Source of the DNA: Candidatus Pristimantibacillus lignocellulolyticus
GTDB taxonomy: Bacteria; Bacillota; Bacilli; Paenibacillales; Paenibacillaceae
Reading direction: 5' to 3'
Assembly (NCBI GenBank): GCA_023639215.1
Contig: CP097899.1
Location: 1,789,501-1,853,500 of the forward strand
Length of the DNA stretch: 64,000 nucleotides
Shown here: positions 51,683 to 60,346 of the stretch, piece by piece
Numbering within the stretch: the stretch's first letter is position 1
Layout: every line of letters starts with the position of its first letter
Made by a program: the position numbers and the translations under genes
The notes under the pieces: model-generated
The model's database searches: none
What the model saw: only the letters and a program-made list of their open reading frames with translations
Told to the model about the DNA's origin: nothing

Positions 51683-52585
51683 ATGAGGGTTTTGGTTGAA
51701 GCGTCCGGGAGTTTAACTTCCGGCTATTTAATTCGATCGATTCAAGAGGCAGGATTCAATGTGGTAGCTTCAGACATTACAGAAGATTGCTTTGGCAAAT
51801 ACTTATCAGATGATTTTATTAAAATGCCTAAAATCGCAGAGGAAAGCAGTTGGGAGAAAACTCTTGATTTAGTGTTTAAGAATAATATACAGGTAGTATT
51901 ACCTTCATTGGATGAGACTTTACAGGAATGGGCTAAAAGCAAGGAAATGCTTTTACAAAACAATATCCATGTAATTATATCGGATAGCAACACTGTAGAG
52001 ATCTTTATCGACAAATGGAAAACCTTTTTGTTCTTTGAAAAGTATGGAATTCCTACTCCTGAAACAAGTCTGGAATCTAAGTATCCAGTGATTAAACCAA
52101 GAAGAGGAAGAGGAAGTGCAGGGATTTTTATAGCTAAAGATAACGAAGATGTAAATATGGATGGAAATATATCGCAACAACTAATTCGAGGTACAGAATA
52201 TACGGTTGATGTATTTTGTGATTTTAATAATAAACCGGTTTATATTGTACCCAGAAAACGTATTAACGTTAAAGAAGGAAAATCGACATGTGGTATAGCT
52301 GTAAAGCATTCTGAAATTGAAAAATATGTACGTATAATCTGTTCATCGATACCTTTTATAGGTCCAATTAATATTCAATGCTTTGAAGAGGAAAATGGTG
52401 ATTTGAAGTTTATTGAGATTAATCCTCGAATTGCTGGTGGAATGGCTTTAGGATTTGCTGCAACTGAGAATTGGATTTCATTAATGAGCTCTAATCTAAT
52501 TCATTACGAGCCTATTAACCCTGTCGAAGTGAAATATGGTCTGAAAATGATGAGGTATTATAATGAAGTATTTACGCTTGAATGA
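51683..52585 (+). CDS. ATP-grasp ligase (carbamoyl-phosphate-synthase/PylC-like)
   Basis: Product of 300 residues with an N-terminal Rossmann-like preATP-grasp part (1-95), the ATP-binding KPRRGRGSAGIFI loop (about 139-151) and the metal-binding FIEINPRIAGGMALG near 242-256. ATP-grasp enzymes of this type join a carboxylate to an amine through an acyl phosphate. In a legionaminate cluster with a deacetylase this could attach an amino-acid-like group to a free amine; this is inference. ATG 51683. Its last 23 bases overlap the HAD gene. Confidence 0.78.
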   Translation: MRVLVEASGSLTSGYLIRSIQEAGFNVVASDITEDCFGKYLSDDFIKMPKIAEESSWEKTLDLVFKNNIQVVLPSLDETLQEWAKSKEMLLQNNIHVIISDSNTVEIFIDKWKTFLFFEKYGIPTPETSLESKYPVIKPRRGRGSAGIFIAKDNEDVNMDGNISQQLIRGTEYTVDVFCDFNNKPVYIVPRKRINVKEGKSTCGIAVKHSEIEKYVRIICSSIPFIGPINIQCFEEENGDLKFIEINPRIAGGMALGFAATENWISLMSSNLIHYEPINPVEVKYGLKMMRYYNEVFTLE

Positions 52586-53201
52586 TGTAGACTTCAATAA
52601 ATATGATTGGTTTGGCTTCGATATGGATGGAACACTATATGATGAAATAACATTCATTAAACAAGCATATAGAAGGATTGCAGCATATTTTTCTTTAGAT
52701 ACATCAGTAGAAGTTGATAGTATATTTAATGATATGATCGAAAAATGGATTGTAAAAGGAAGTAGTTATCCATTTATTTTTGAGGAGACACTTCGTACGT
52801 TTAATATTCAGAATAAAACAATAGAACACGCTTTGCACATTTATAGGTCAACAGAGCCACAGTTAACTTTATCGAAAAAAATAGAGAAGTTATTAGAGAA
52901 TCTTCCAAGATCAAAATGTTTTTTAATAACTGATGGATACGCCTCTCTGCAAAGAAAAAAATATACAGCACTGGTGCTTGCACGTTACTTTGCACCTGAC
53001 AATTGTTGTTTTACGGGTGATTTAGGCAGAAATCACTATAAGCCATCAAGTTTATCCTTAAGTACAATAAAAAGCATTGAAAGCAGTTCGAGATTAATAT
53101 ATTTTGGTGACCGACACATAGATGAGCAGTTTTGTATAAATACTAGAATGGATTTTGTATATGTTGATAACTTTAAGGAATTTTGGAGGGATGGTATTTG
53201 A
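52563..53201 (+). CDS. HAD-family hydrolase
   Basis: Product of 212 residues. The nucleophile motif FGFDMDGTLYDE (17-28) has Asp20 and Asp22; the later motifs are LITDGYASLQRKK (motif II Thr) and FGDRHIDEQFC (acidic motif IV). It is therefore a likely phosphatase with a small helical cap. In ATP-grasp-HAD pairs of sugar clusters the HAD enzyme often works on a phosphorylated intermediate. The substrate is unknown. It overlaps both neighbours, so it is firmly part of the operon. Confidence 0.78.
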   Translation: MKYLRLNDVDFNKYDWFGFDMDGTLYDEITFIKQAYRRIAAYFSLDTSVEVDSIFNDMIEKWIVKGSSYPFIFEETLRTFNIQNKTIEHALHIYRSTEPQLTLSKKIEKLLENLPRSKCFLITDGYASLQRKKYTALVLARYFAPDNCCFTGDLGRNHYKPSSLSLSTIKSIESSSRLIYFGDRHIDEQFCINTRMDFVYVDNFKEFWRDGI

Positions 53202-54355
53202 AAAGAAAAATACTTGCTGTAACAGGGATTCGTTCTGACTACGATTTAATGACTCCGGTATTTAGGGAAATTCAAAACCATTCCAAGTTAGAGCTGCAAT
53301 TGATAGTGACGGGTGCTCATCTGTCTCATGCGTATGGCTATACTGTAGAACAAATAGAAAAAGACGGTTATTTGATAGCAGAAAAAATTGAAAGCTTACT
53401 CAACAGTGATCTTACATCAGGCAGAGTAAAGGGACTTGCTATTCAGTTACAAGGAATGGTTCAGGCTGTAGAGCGAGTGAAGCCGGATGTTCTATTGGTA
53501 TTAGGTGATCGCGAAGAGTCCATGACGACTGCACTAGTAGGCGCATACATGAATATCCCCGTTGTACACGTAGCCGGGGGAGACCGGGTTATCGGAAATG
53601 TAGATGATCAAGTAAGGCATGCAGTAAGCAAGCTAGCACACATTCATTTTACAACAAATCATGAAAGCGCAGAACGTTTGATAAAATTGGGTGAAGAGCC
53701 GTTTCGCGTGTTTAACACTGGAAATCCAGGACTAGATCGTTTAAAAGAAGTGCCTTTTTTAACAAGAGAGGAATTATCTCAACGATTAGGCTTTAAGATT
53801 GAAAACGGTGAACCATTAATTTTACTAATCCAACACGTAATTTCGACAGAAGTGCAATATGCTTATGAGCAAATGAAAGCTACGATGGAGGCTGTAAAAA
53901 AACTAGGAATAAAAACGATAATAAGCTATCCGAATTCTGATGCTGGTGGGCAACAAATCATAGCAGCTATTAACGAATATGCTGACTTACCATTCATATA
54001 TGTTCAAAAAAATATTCCTAGACTTGAATTTGTTAATAGTATGCGTCATGCAAATTGCTTGCTAGGTAATTCTAGTGCAGGCATTCTAGAAGCTCCATTT
54101 TTAAAGTTGCCTGTAATAAACGTAGGTAATAGACAAAAGGGTCGATTACACGCCAATAATGTTCAATTTATAGATCATGATGTTGATGAAATTATAAATG
54201 CAGTGAAAAAATCAATACATGACAAAGAGTATTTATTAAAAATAAAGAACGGTACGAATCCTTATGGAAACGGTGATAGTGCTTCTAAAATAGCTAATAT
54301 ATTGGCTGATTTACAAATTGATCAAAAGTTATTAATTAAGGAGATAACTTACTAA
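53198..54355 (+). CDS. legG: Hydrolysing nucleotide-sugar 2-epimerase, NeuC/LegG type
   Basis: Releases NDP while inverting C2 of the diacetamido sugar, giving the free 2,4-diamino-mannose-type sugar for LegI. The 385-residue product has the family's TGIRSDYDLMTPV (9-21), VLGDREESM (about 98-106), HVAGGD, the catalytic HTGN-region equivalent VFNTGNPGLD and the NSSAGILEAP block. RSDYDL rather than RxE near the N-terminus fits NeuC/LegG rather than WecB. The start is TTG 53198, seven bases after GGAGGG, overlapping the HAD gene by four bases. Confidence 0.87.
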   Translation: MKRKILAVTGIRSDYDLMTPVFREIQNHSKLELQLIVTGAHLSHAYGYTVEQIEKDGYLIAEKIESLLNSDLTSGRVKGLAIQLQGMVQAVERVKPDVLLVLGDREESMTTALVGAYMNIPVVHVAGGDRVIGNVDDQVRHAVSKLAHIHFTTNHESAERLIKLGEEPFRVFNTGNPGLDRLKEVPFLTREELSQRLGFKIENGEPLILLIQHVISTEVQYAYEQMKATMEAVKKLGIKTIISYPNSDAGGQQIIAAINEYADLPFIYVQKNIPRLEFVNSMRHANCLLGNSSAGILEAPFLKLPVINVGNRQKGRLHANNVQFIDHDVDEIINAVKKSIHDKEYLLKIKNGTNPYGNGDSASKIANILADLQIDQKLLIKEITY

Positions 54356-55021
54356 ATGAATAAAGTAATTATTATGACACCACATCCTGACGACGAAACA
54401 CTGGGGTGTGGTGGTACTTTACTACGACATCTTCAGCAAAATGATAAAGTTTATTGGGTTATAGTAACAGAGATGAAAGATTCTTTTTCCCAAGAAAAAA
54501 GATCAAAAAGAAATACGGAAATAGAATGTGTTGCTGATCAATATCAATTTGAGAAGATATTTAACTTAGGTTTTGAAGCAGCGGCATTAGATCGAGTACC
54601 TGATTCAGACTTAATTATGAAAATAAGCAAAGTATTTCAAGAGATACAACCTAATATTGTATACGTGCCTTATCCAAACGATATTCATTCTGACCACAAA
54701 GCTGTATTTGATGCATCGGTAGCTTGTACCAAATGGTTTAGATATCCATCTATAGATAAGGTTTTAGTGTACGAAACTTTATCAGAAACTGATTTTACAA
54801 TAAACCCTGATGGTAATGGATTTAGGCCGAACATCTTTGTAAATATAGAGCCCTACATTGATCAAAAAATAGATATTATGAAAATCTATGAATCTGAAAT
54901 AAGTGAATTTCCATTTCCGCGTAGCGAAAAAGCGATTCGGTCACTTGCCTATATTCGCGGTGCAGCAAGTGGATTTGAGGCGGCAGAGGCATTCATGCTA
55001 TTGAAGGAGCGAGTGCTATGA
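54356..55021 (+). CDS. PIG-L/LmbE-family zinc deacetylase
   Basis: Product of 221 residues with the zinc-binding PHPDDETLGCGG (9-20; His10, Asp13 and catalytic Asp12) and the distal NDIHSDHKAV (about 110-119), the two hallmark motifs of PIG-L N-acetyl hydrolases. Such enzymes strip acetyl groups from amino sugars. Its place between the epimerase and the synthase genes is unusual for a legionaminate cluster and implies that an acetyl group is removed so that another group can be added. ATG 54356 follows GGAGAT with one base after the previous stop. Confidence 0.85.
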   Translation: MNKVIIMTPHPDDETLGCGGTLLRHLQQNDKVYWVIVTEMKDSFSQEKRSKRNTEIECVADQYQFEKIFNLGFEAAALDRVPDSDLIMKISKVFQEIQPNIVYVPYPNDIHSDHKAVFDASVACTKWFRYPSIDKVLVYETLSETDFTINPDGNGFRPNIFVNIEPYIDQKIDIMKIYESEISEFPFPRSEKAIRSLAYIRGAASGFEAAEAFMLLKERVL

Positions 55022-56091
55022 AGACGTATATTATTGCTGAAGCTGGTGTTAATCATAATGGTTCACTTCAAATTGCAAAAGAGTTGGTTAGAGCCGCAAA
55101 GCAAGCGGGGGCAGATGCAGTTAAATTCCAAACGTTCAAGACGGAAAATTTAGTGACAAAGCACGCCAAACAAGCTAATTACCAAATAGAAAATTTAGGT
55201 GAAGCTACGTCTCAATTTTCCATGCTTAAAAAGCTGGAATTAACGTACGAGGAGTTTAAGGAATTACAGTTATTTGCTAAGGCAGAGCAGATAGAATTTT
55301 TATCTACAGCTTTCGATTTTGAAAGTATTGATTTTTTAGTAGACCAACTGTCCTTACCTATAATAAAAATTTCTTCAGGTGAAGTAACTAACACACCATT
55401 TCTTCATTATGTTGCCTCAAAAGGAAAACCAATGATTTTATCAACGGGTATGGCAACAATCGAAGAAATTCATGAAGCTTTGGCTTTTATTGCATACGGC
55501 CTAGCAAGACCCGTAGAGCAGGTTGTATTTGAGCAAGTAGTTAATTTCTATCGGACGACTGAGGCAAAGGAAGTGCTTGAAAGCTACGTAACACTTTTAC
55601 ACTGCACTACCCAATACCCGGCTCCAATTGATTCAATAAATTTAAATGCGATGAACCAAATGGAAAAAGTATTTCAGTTGCCTATTGGGTTGTCTGATCA
55701 TTCAGAAGGAATTATGATACCAATTGCAGCTGTTGCCCTTGGTGCTAAGGTTATTGAGAAGCATTTTACACTAGATAAAACGTTAGAAGGCCCAGATCAT
55801 GTATCTTCATTAAATCCAGATGAATTAAGCGGAATGGTGAATAAAATTAGAAAAATTGAAATAGCGTTGGGAGATGGAATAAAAACTCCAACTGCAACAG
55901 AATTAAAAAATAGCATTGCTGCACGCAAAAGTCTAGTGGCTAAAACCGCGATTAATGCAGGAGATATTTTTACGATGGAAAATTTGACAGTAAAAAGACC
56001 TGGAGGTGGCCAAGCACCCTCAAGGTACTGGACTTATATTGGTCAAAAAGCAGTGAAGTCGTATGAAGAGGACGAGTTAATCGATGAGTAG
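55018..56091 (+). CDS. legI: Nonulosonic acid synthase, NeuB/LegI type
   Basis: Condenses phosphoenolpyruvate with a 2,4-diamino-2,4,6-trideoxy-mannose-type sugar to give the nine-carbon acid. The 357-residue product has the NeuB barrel (AEAGVNHNGS at 8-17, VKFQTFK, ISSGEVTN, STGMAT, LHCTTQYPAP, IGLSDHSEG, EKHFTLD) and a C-terminal antifreeze-type SAF domain (about 295-350: RKSLVAKTAINAGD). ATGA overlap with the deacetylase gene and an eight-base overlap with the acyltransferase gene. NeuB, LegI and PseI share these motifs; LegB/LegC neighbours favour LegI. Confidence 0.88.
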   Translation: MKTYIIAEAGVNHNGSLQIAKELVRAAKQAGADAVKFQTFKTENLVTKHAKQANYQIENLGEATSQFSMLKKLELTYEEFKELQLFAKAEQIEFLSTAFDFESIDFLVDQLSLPIIKISSGEVTNTPFLHYVASKGKPMILSTGMATIEEIHEALAFIAYGLARPVEQVVFEQVVNFYRTTEAKEVLESYVTLLHCTTQYPAPIDSINLNAMNQMEKVFQLPIGLSDHSEGIMIPIAAVALGAKVIEKHFTLDKTLEGPDHVSSLNPDELSGMVNKIRKIEIALGDGIKTPTATELKNSIAARKSLVAKTAINAGDIFTMENLTVKRPGGGQAPSRYWTYIGQKAVKSYEEDELIDE

Positions 56092-56707
56092 ACCGCTAAT
56101 TATTATTGGGAATGGGGGCCACGCCTCTGTATTAACTGAAATATTAATGGATCGTACTGAGAAAATTATAGGATTTACTGCGCCCTTGCAAGAGAAGAAT
56201 CGTTATGGTTTACCTTACTTAGGAAGCGATGAAGTAATAGAAAACTATCTTCCTTCTGAGTGCATGCTAGTGCTCGGGATAGGGATGATAGAGCCATCAC
56301 CACTTCGCGAAAAGTTGTTCAATTACTACTTCAATATAGGCTATCAATTTATGACTGTTATACATCCATCAGCTATTATTGCTCCATCTGTTAGACTAGG
56401 GCAAGGGGTTCAAGTAATGGCAGGTGCCATTATTCAAACCAACACGAAAATTGCCGATAATAGTATTATCAATACAGGGGCGATAATAGATCACGATTGT
56501 CAAATCAGTTCCCACACCCATATCTCGCCAGGCACAAGACTATCAGGAGGTGTTCATATAAAAAAAGGAACACATATTGGTGTTGGTGCAACAGTAATAC
56601 AAAATATTACGATAGGTGAGAATTGTTTAATCGGTGCAGGGGCTGTGGTCATTAATAATATCGCTGATAACTTAAAAGTAATTGGAGTACCTGCGAAGGA
56701 AGTGTAA
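56084..56707 (+). CDS. NeuD/PglD-type hexapeptide acyltransferase (possible LegH)
   Basis: Product of 207 residues with an N-terminal Rossmann-like sugar-binding part (IIIGNGGHASVL, 6-17) and a left-handed beta helix (about 92-205) in which His137 of IIDHDCQ is the expected base. The family acetylates C4 amines of UDP-sugars (PglD, LegH) or O-acetylates sialic acids (NeuD). Here it is the only obvious candidate for N-acetylation of the LegC product. ATG 56084. Confidence 0.8.
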   Translation: MSRPLIIIGNGGHASVLTEILMDRTEKIIGFTAPLQEKNRYGLPYLGSDEVIENYLPSECMLVLGIGMIEPSPLREKLFNYYFNIGYQFMTVIHPSAIIAPSVRLGQGVQVMAGAIIQTNTKIADNSIINTGAIIDHDCQISSHTHISPGTRLSGGVHIKKGTHIGVGATVIQNITIGENCLIGAGAVVINNIADNLKVIGVPAKEV

Positions 56708-56710
56708 CAT

Positions 56711-57772
56711 ATGAGACATTGGGAAAAAATAATTGTTTTTAATAAACAAACATTGTTTGAAACTATGAGAATCATTGATAAAACTGCCTTACAATTTGCA
56801 GTAGTATTAGATGAACAGCGTCGTTTGCTAGGGACCGTAACAGATGGAGATATACGTCGTGGTATTTTAAGAGGAAACGGACTAGAGGTACCTATTACTT
56901 CAATTATGAATCCCAATCCAATTAGTGCAAGAGAAGGTCAAAAAAATTATAAATATCATAAAATTATGAAATCAAAAATGCTAAAACAACTACCAATCGT
57001 GGATAGAGAGAATAGAATCATAGATATTATATTTTTTGACAGTGTAGATAGATTATCAAATAAAAATACCGTAGTATTGATGCTTGGTGGATTAGGGACT
57101 AGACTACGTCCACTTACAGATGATACACCTAAGCCTATGCTAAGAGTAGGGAATAAACCAATTCTTGAAACCATTGTTGAAAGCTTTAAACAGTATGGAT
57201 ACTCTAACTTTATTTTTTCAGTGAATTATAAAAAAGAAGTGATTAAGGATTACTTTCAAAATGGTGAGCATTTCGATATATCAATAGATTATGTCGAAGA
57301 AGATACAAGGATGGGTACTGCTGGAGCACTCTCTTTAATAAAAAATCGACCAAGTAAACCATTTTTTGTTATGAATGGAGACTTACTTACACAAATAAAC
57401 TTTGATCAACTGATGGAATTTCACCAAGAACAAAATTCTGTCGCAACAATGTGTGTACGAGAGTATGAATTTCAAATTCCATACGGTGTGATTGAAACAA
57501 GTGGGACGAGACTAGTGACAATTAAAGAAAAGCCCGTTCATAGAAGCTTTGTAAACGCCGGTATATATGTCTTAAGTCCAGAGGTTTTTAATTATATACC
57601 AGCTAATACGTTTTATGATATGCCTACTCTATTCGAACAGTTAATAGAAGCGGGTTTGAAAACAACAGTATTCCCAATTCATGAGTATTGGTTAGATATT
57701 GGGAAAATGGATGAATATGAGCGAGCGGATACTGAATATATGAAAATATTTAAGAGAGAAGTTTTGAGATGA
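56711..57772 (+). CDS. ptmE: CBS-domain sugar-phosphate nucleotidyltransferase, PtmE type
   Basis: Product of 353 residues: two CBS motifs (about 8-118, with GTVTDGDIRRGIL) fused to a nucleotidyltransferase domain that opens LGGLGTRLRPLT (125-136) with the substrate Lys in PKPML. In Campylobacter jejuni, PtmE has this architecture and makes GDP-glucosamine, the start of a GDP-linked legionaminic acid route. GAAGGAAGTG precedes ATG 56711. ATGA overlap with the next gene. Confidence 0.82.
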   Translation: MRHWEKIIVFNKQTLFETMRIIDKTALQFAVVLDEQRRLLGTVTDGDIRRGILRGNGLEVPITSIMNPNPISAREGQKNYKYHKIMKSKMLKQLPIVDRENRIIDIIFFDSVDRLSNKNTVVLMLGGLGTRLRPLTDDTPKPMLRVGNKPILETIVESFKQYGYSNFIFSVNYKKEVIKDYFQNGEHFDISIDYVEEDTRMGTAGALSLIKNRPSKPFFVMNGDLLTQINFDQLMEFHQEQNSVATMCVREYEFQIPYGVIETSGTRLVTIKEKPVHRSFVNAGIYVLSPEVFNYIPANTFYDMPTLFEQLIEAGLKTTVFPIHEYWLDIGKMDEYERADTEYMKIFKREVLR

Positions 57773-58680
57773 AAGCTCTAGTAATAGGATATGGATCAAT
57801 TGGACAAAGACATGCTAGGCTACTAGAGGAAATGGGAATTGATGTTTCAGTTGTTTCTCGTCGTAACTTTAATTCTCCTAATTTTTATAATAATTTAGAG
57901 TATGCCTTTCTAGAAAATGAATACGATTATATTGTTATTTCTAATGAAACAGTATTTCACGCAGAGTCTTTAAGAGAGTTAGTTAGTAACCAATATGAAG
58001 GGCATATACTAATCGAAAAACCTCTATTTATGAATTTGGAACAGATTAATTTTAACCACAGTAAGACGTTTGTAGCTTATAATTTAAGATTTCATCCCCT
58101 GATACAAAGTTTAAGGACTTATCTAAACAATGAAGAAGTAATTAGTGTAAATGCTTACGTTGGACAGTATTTGCCTAGTTGGAGACCAAACGCAGACTAT
58201 ACTAAAAGCTATTCTGCATCCAAGGCTCGAGGGGGAGGGGTCTTAAGGGATTTAAGTCATGAGTTGGATTATTTAATGGATCTATTTGGGGAATGGCATT
58301 CATTGGTCGCAGTAATTAATAAAATAAGTGATCTAGAGATTGAATCAGAGGATTACGTACAGATCAGTTACAGCACCAATCTTAATACTCGTGTTACAGT
58401 TGAATTGAATTACCTAGACCGCATTACTCAACGATATGTCATTGTTCAAACAAATAGCAAAACGCTAAAAATTGATTTCGTTAATAATATTATTAATTGC
58501 AATGGAGAGCTTGAGCAATTAGTGCCAATAGATAGAGATTACACATATAAAAAGCAGCATGAAGCTGTTTTAAATGGATCAACCCTTTGTTGCTCTTTTG
58601 CACAAGGAGTGAGTGTTGTCAAAATGATTGAAGCGGCAGAAAAATCTTCACTACTCAAGGAGTGGGTATATAATGGCTAG
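57769..58680 (+). CDS. Gfo/Idh/MocA-family oxidoreductase, first of three (PtmF position)
   Basis: NAD(P)-dependent sugar oxidoreductase of 303 residues with the Rossmann loop VIGYGSIGQRHARLL (5-19), the EKPL motif (residues 85-88) that carries the catalytic-region Lys, and GGGVLRDLSHELDYL (about 152-166) with the conserved Asp/His. It sits between ptmE and the CMP-transferase gene, the place held in the Campylobacter legionaminate locus by the gene called ptmF, as I recall. Start ATG 57769 in an ATGA overlap; the end overlaps the next gene by eight bases. Confidence 0.75.
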   Translation: MKALVIGYGSIGQRHARLLEEMGIDVSVVSRRNFNSPNFYNNLEYAFLENEYDYIVISNETVFHAESLRELVSNQYEGHILIEKPLFMNLEQINFNHSKTFVAYNLRFHPLIQSLRTYLNNEEVISVNAYVGQYLPSWRPNADYTKSYSASKARGGGVLRDLSHELDYLMDLFGEWHSLVAVINKISDLEIESEDYVQISYSTNLNTRVTVELNYLDRITQRYVIVQTNSKTLKIDFVNNIINCNGELEQLVPIDRDYTYKKQHEAVLNGSTLCCSFAQGVSVVKMIEAAEKSSLLKEWVYNG

Positions 58681-59380
58681 AATCTGTACGATATGTGCAC
58701 GGGGTGGATCTAAAGGTGTAAAAAATAAAAATCTTCGTGAGATTTTAGGGAAGCCCCTAATTGCTCACAGCATTCTACAGGCAAAGAAAAGCAATCTTTT
58801 TGATGTTGTAGCAGTGAGTAGTGACAGCAATAAAATATTAGAGGTAGCTAAAGCATATGGTGCCGATTATGTAGTTAAGCGTCCCGATGAAATGGCATCA
58901 GACACGGCTGCCAAGCTACCGGCCATTCAACATTGTGTAAAACATGTAGAAGAGCTTTGTGATCTAACCTTTGATACCATTACAGATATTGATGCAACCT
59001 CACCTCTACGCACAGTAGAAGACTTGCAAAATGCTATTAAAATGTTTGAAGAGCATAGTAATGCTAGTAATTTAATTACTGCAGCACCAGCTCGAAGAAG
59101 TCCTTACTTTAATCTAGTAGAGCAAGGAGATGATGGCTTTGTAAAGCTATCGAAGCCACTTGATACATCCATTGTTCGTCGTCAGGATGCTCCAAAATCA
59201 TTCGATATGAATGCCTCAATTTATGTTTGGAATAGAGAAACTTTTATTAATTCAAGTAAGCTTTTTACAGAGAATACCATCTTATACGTTATGCCAGAAG
59301 AACGTTCGCAGGATATCGATTCCGAATTAGATTTTGAGATAGTTAAGCTTATTGCTGAAAAAAGAATTATTTTAATATAA
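58673..59380 (+). CDS. legF: CMP-nonulosonic acid synthetase (LegF/PtmB, NeuA family)
   Basis: Activates the nine-carbon acid with CTP for transfer by Maf. The 235-residue product begins MARICTICARGGSKGVKNKNLR, whose R-G-G-S-K-G-V-K-N-K-N is the nucleotide-binding signature, and has ITDIDATSPLRT (about 102-113), AARRSPYFN and SQDIDSELDFEI near the end, all typical. AAGGAGTGGG sets ATG 58673; the in-frame ATG at 58628 lies inside the previous gene without a site. The last gene of the strict pathway set; more oxidoreductases follow. Confidence 0.88.
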   Translation: MARICTICARGGSKGVKNKNLREILGKPLIAHSILQAKKSNLFDVVAVSSDSNKILEVAKAYGADYVVKRPDEMASDTAAKLPAIQHCVKHVEELCDLTFDTITDIDATSPLRTVEDLQNAIKMFEEHSNASNLITAAPARRSPYFNLVEQGDDGFVKLSKPLDTSIVRRQDAPKSFDMNASIYVWNRETFINSSKLFTENTILYVMPEERSQDIDSELDFEIVKLIAEKRIILI

Positions 59381-59413
59381 TTTCAGGCTAGATTTATATA
59401 GAGGGTGAATGTT

Positions 59414-60346
59414 GTGAATATAGTCATAATAGGTGCTGGTCAGTTAGGAAGTAGACATTTGCAGGCGATGGCTCTTTTAGAAGACAGTATGAACATTTAT
59501 GTGGTAGACCCATTAGAAACTTCATTAGAACTAAGTAGCAAAAGATTTGATGAAGTAGATAGATTTGGTAATAAAAGTTTGTTCTTATTGAGGAAAATTG
59601 ACGAGTTACCGGCTGCTATTGAGTTTGCAGTAATTGCAACGACTTCGATTCATAGATTATATGTGATTAAGAAATTATTTAATCACGCAACTGTAAAGTA
59701 TTTACTGTTGGAAAAGTTTCTATTCCCTTTTATCGAAGAATATAAAGAAGCACAAGATGTAATAGCGGCATCTAGAACGATTACATATGTTAACTGTGCT
59801 CGGAGGCAATGGGAGAATTATAAAAAATTAAAAAAGGAAATTAGTAACTCAAGTAAAATCAATCTTATAGCTAAAGGTACAAATTGGAACCTTGCAAGTA
59901 ATTCTATTCATTTACTTGACTTATTCTTCTACCTAAACGGGCGTGAGGAGATTGAGTTAAATACAGACCATCTAAAGCAACAGCTCATTCAAAATAAACG
60001 CGAGGGTTTCATCGAGTTTTTAGGCACGATTAGTGGTACTACAGAAAGAGGAAGTATGTTTCAATTAACTTGCGAAGAAAGTGATGCATTTAATTTCACT
60101 ATTGAAATTGAAACTGATGAAGATAAATATTGTATAGATGAGATGAATGAGCATATCGATTTTAATGGCATGCAAAATAAATTCTCCCTTTATTATCAAA
60201 GCCAATTAACACACATTATTTATAAACAATTAATTCATAACGGCAGCTGCGATTTAACATCTTTTGAAGAATCAGTACATTATCATCTGATTTTACTCAG
60301 AGCATTTAATGAATTTTTGGGAGATAGAGTAGGGATTATCACATGA
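59414..60346 (+). CDS. Gfo/Idh/MocA-family oxidoreductase, second of three, divergent
   Basis: Product of 310 residues with an N-terminal Rossmann loop VIIGAGQLGSRHLQAM (4-19) and LLEKFLFP (EK motif in altered form). The C-terminal domain is weakly conserved: the usual GG..D..H motif is replaced by NLASNSIHLLDLFFYL. The start is GTG 59414 after GAGGGTGA; GTG 59405 is inside that site. It may be an enzyme with a changed substrate site or a partner of the next gene, with which it shares an ATGA junction. Confidence 0.7.
   Translation: MNIVIIGAGQLGSRHLQAMALLEDSMNIYVVDPLETSLELSSKRFDEVDRFGNKSLFLLRKIDELPAAIEFAVIATTSIHRLYVIKKLFNHATVKYLLLEKFLFPFIEEYKEAQDVIAASRTITYVNCARRQWENYKKLKKEISNSSKINLIAKGTNWNLASNSIHLLDLFFYLNGREEIELNTDHLKQQLIQNKREGFIEFLGTISGTTERGSMFQLTCEESDAFNFTIEIETDEDKYCIDEMNEHIDFNGMQNKFSLYYQSQLTHIIYKQLIHNGSCDLTSFEESVHYHLILLRAFNEFLGDRVGIIT

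Noticed and set aside
48133..59380. Sialic acid (Neu5Ac) synthesis
   Set aside because: NeuB/NeuC/NeuA-like enzymes are present, but the 4,6-dehydratase and aminotransferase genes point to a 5,7-diamino nonulosonic acid instead.
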